Assembly (NCBI RefSeq): GCF_022662195.1
Contig: NZ_JAKMCS010000008.1
Coordinates: 124,001 to 188,000 of the forward strand
Source of the DNA: Aestuariivivens insulae
Lineage (GTDB): Bacteria > Bacteroidota > Bacteroidia > Flavobacteriales > Flavobacteriaceae
Direction of reading: 5' to 3'
DNA: 64,000 nt
In this document: positions 63,481-64,000 of the stretch, piece by piece
How positions within the stretch are numbered: position 1 is the stretch's first letter
Layout: every line of letters begins with the position of its first letter
Program-made: the position numbers and the translations under genes
The notes under the pieces: model-generated
Database searches by the model: none
What the model was told of the DNA's origin: nothing
The model's input: only the letters and a program-made list of their open reading frames with translations

Positions 63481-64000
63481 TTAATACTTCACATACTCCA
63501 CAATTTCCAAGCCGTAACCAATCAAACCTACACGTTTGGTTTGTTCGGTATTGGAGATTAAACGTAGTTTATGAATGTTAAGGTCATGGAGTATTTGTGC
63601 GCCTATACCAAAATCGCGCGAGTCCATATTGACCCTTGGTGCTTTAGTAACCTTATGGGGCACTTTATTTTCTTTTAGGTAAGCCAAACGCTTTAATATG
63701 TTCATGGATTGCGATTCTTGATTGATGAAGATAATAGCGCCTTTGCCTTCATCATTTATAACCTTAAACATGGCTTTTAATTGGTCGTCTACGGTATTGG
63801 TAAGTGTACCTAAAATATCATTGTTAACCAATGTGGAATTTATCCGCGTAAGCACTTTTTCATTATCTTTCCATTGTCCTTTGGTTAAGGCTATATGTAC
63901 TTGATTATTAGTGGTTTGCTTGTATGCTCTTAGTCTAAAACTTCCAAACCGTGTTTCGATTTCAAAATCCTCTTTTTTATCAATTAGCGAATCGTGTTGC
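63481..64000 (-). CDS. RibBA-type protein with degenerate GTP cyclohydrolase II domain (C-terminal part)
   Basis: About 172 codons of the C-terminal end; the gene runs out of the window to the right. The visible part is a GTP cyclohydrolase II-like domain (RFGSFRLRAY, VLTRINS, DEGKGAIIFINQES, DSRDFGIGAQILHDL, LIGYGLEIVEYV). Compared with E. coli RibA, the zinc cysteines of ECLTGD...RCDCG are replaced (TLVNND...TNTVD), and the RQEGR motif reads NQESQ. This is the degenerate form that in other bacteria is called RibBX, where only the dihydroxybutanone-phosphate synthase half is active. The N-terminal RibB half must lie beyond 64000. Confidence 0.87.
   Translation of the reverse strand, partial: QHDSLIDKKEDFEIETRFGSFRLRAYKQTTNNQVHIALTKGQWKDNEKVLTRINSTLVNNDILGTLTNTVDDQLKAMFKVINDEGKGAIIFINQESQSMNILKRLAYLKENKVPHKVTKAPRVNMDSRDFGIGAQILHDLNIHKLRLISNTEQTKRVGLIGYGLEIVEYVKY

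Noticed and set aside
1-64000. CRISPR arrays, prophage, restriction or toxin-antitoxin systems
   Set aside because: No regularly spaced repeats, no cas, integrase, capsid, methylase or toxin-antitoxin pair was recognised; the GxxExxY protein alone is not evidence for a defence system.

Overview
The window looks like chromosome of a marine-type member of the Flavobacteriaceae (Bacteroidota). The DNA is AT-rich. Many starts have an upstream TAnnTTTG box, the Bacteroidota -7 element. Six very large secreted proteins end in the type IX secretion (T9SS) type B, gliding-motility-associated C-terminal domain. There is also a SusC-type plug domain, and family assignments such as GxxExxY, DUF5672 and DUF1456 fit. 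No phage, integrase, transposase or CRISPR array is visible.

Layout. 1-3.9 kb: end of sucC, three small unknown or poorly known genes, and uvrB. 4.0-27.7 kb: six collinear minus-strand genes for T9SS type B surface or secreted proteins (called A to F here, left to right). Each has a signal peptide, its own N-terminal head domain (IgGFc-binding-like, L-type lectin, jelly-roll-like, choice-of-anchor L, PPC-like, or beta-propeller-like), a run of about 90-residue Cys-containing modules, and a nearly constant tail. A, B and C share tail DNA (B and C share 2.4 kb without an indel), and so do E and F. C is a mosaic of A-like and B-like stretches, which suggests gene conversion. No PorP/SprF partner gene lies beside them. 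27.7-35.7 kb: an ABC exporter pair and housekeeping genes (heme A synthase, CCA-adding enzyme, threonylcarbamoyl-AMP synthase), with a kinase-like unknown, a pRiA4b ORF-3-like protein, a GNAT enzyme and a repeat-flanked GxxExxY gene. 35.7-41.5 kb: a surface-glycan cluster (DUF5672, Kdo-kinase-like, GT2, UDP-galactopyranose mutase, WbbI-like galactofuranosyltransferase, GT9), predicting galactofuranose in the LPS or another glycan. 41.5-48.0 kb: two lipoproteins, fumarylacetoacetase, glyA and a membrane-bound XRE regulator.

48.1-57.3 kb is a transport locus. A minus-strand operon encodes TolC, an adaptor lipoprotein, an RND pump, a small possibly PII-like protein and a DUF2892 membrane protein. 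It faces a plus-strand unit with a small Cys/Met-rich membrane protein and a TonB-dependent receptor carrying the CxxxM...HxM copper signature of OprC/NosA. The receptor unit has a near-perfect TGTGA-N6-TCACT box about 41 bp upstream of the predicted transcription start, so Crp/Fnr-type activation is likely. The pump operon has a perfect palindrome at its -33 region.

57.7-61.1 kb holds the most unusual gene: a secreted VIT-VWA protein with an inserted carboxypeptidase-regulatory-like domain and SusC plug but no beta-barrel, followed by TPR-like helices and a DUF2135-like C-terminus. The window ends with tRNA-Ser(TGA), a nitroreductase, a DegT-family aminotransferase, and the C-terminal part of a ribBA-type gene whose GTP cyclohydrolase II domain has lost its zinc cysteines (RibBX-like).
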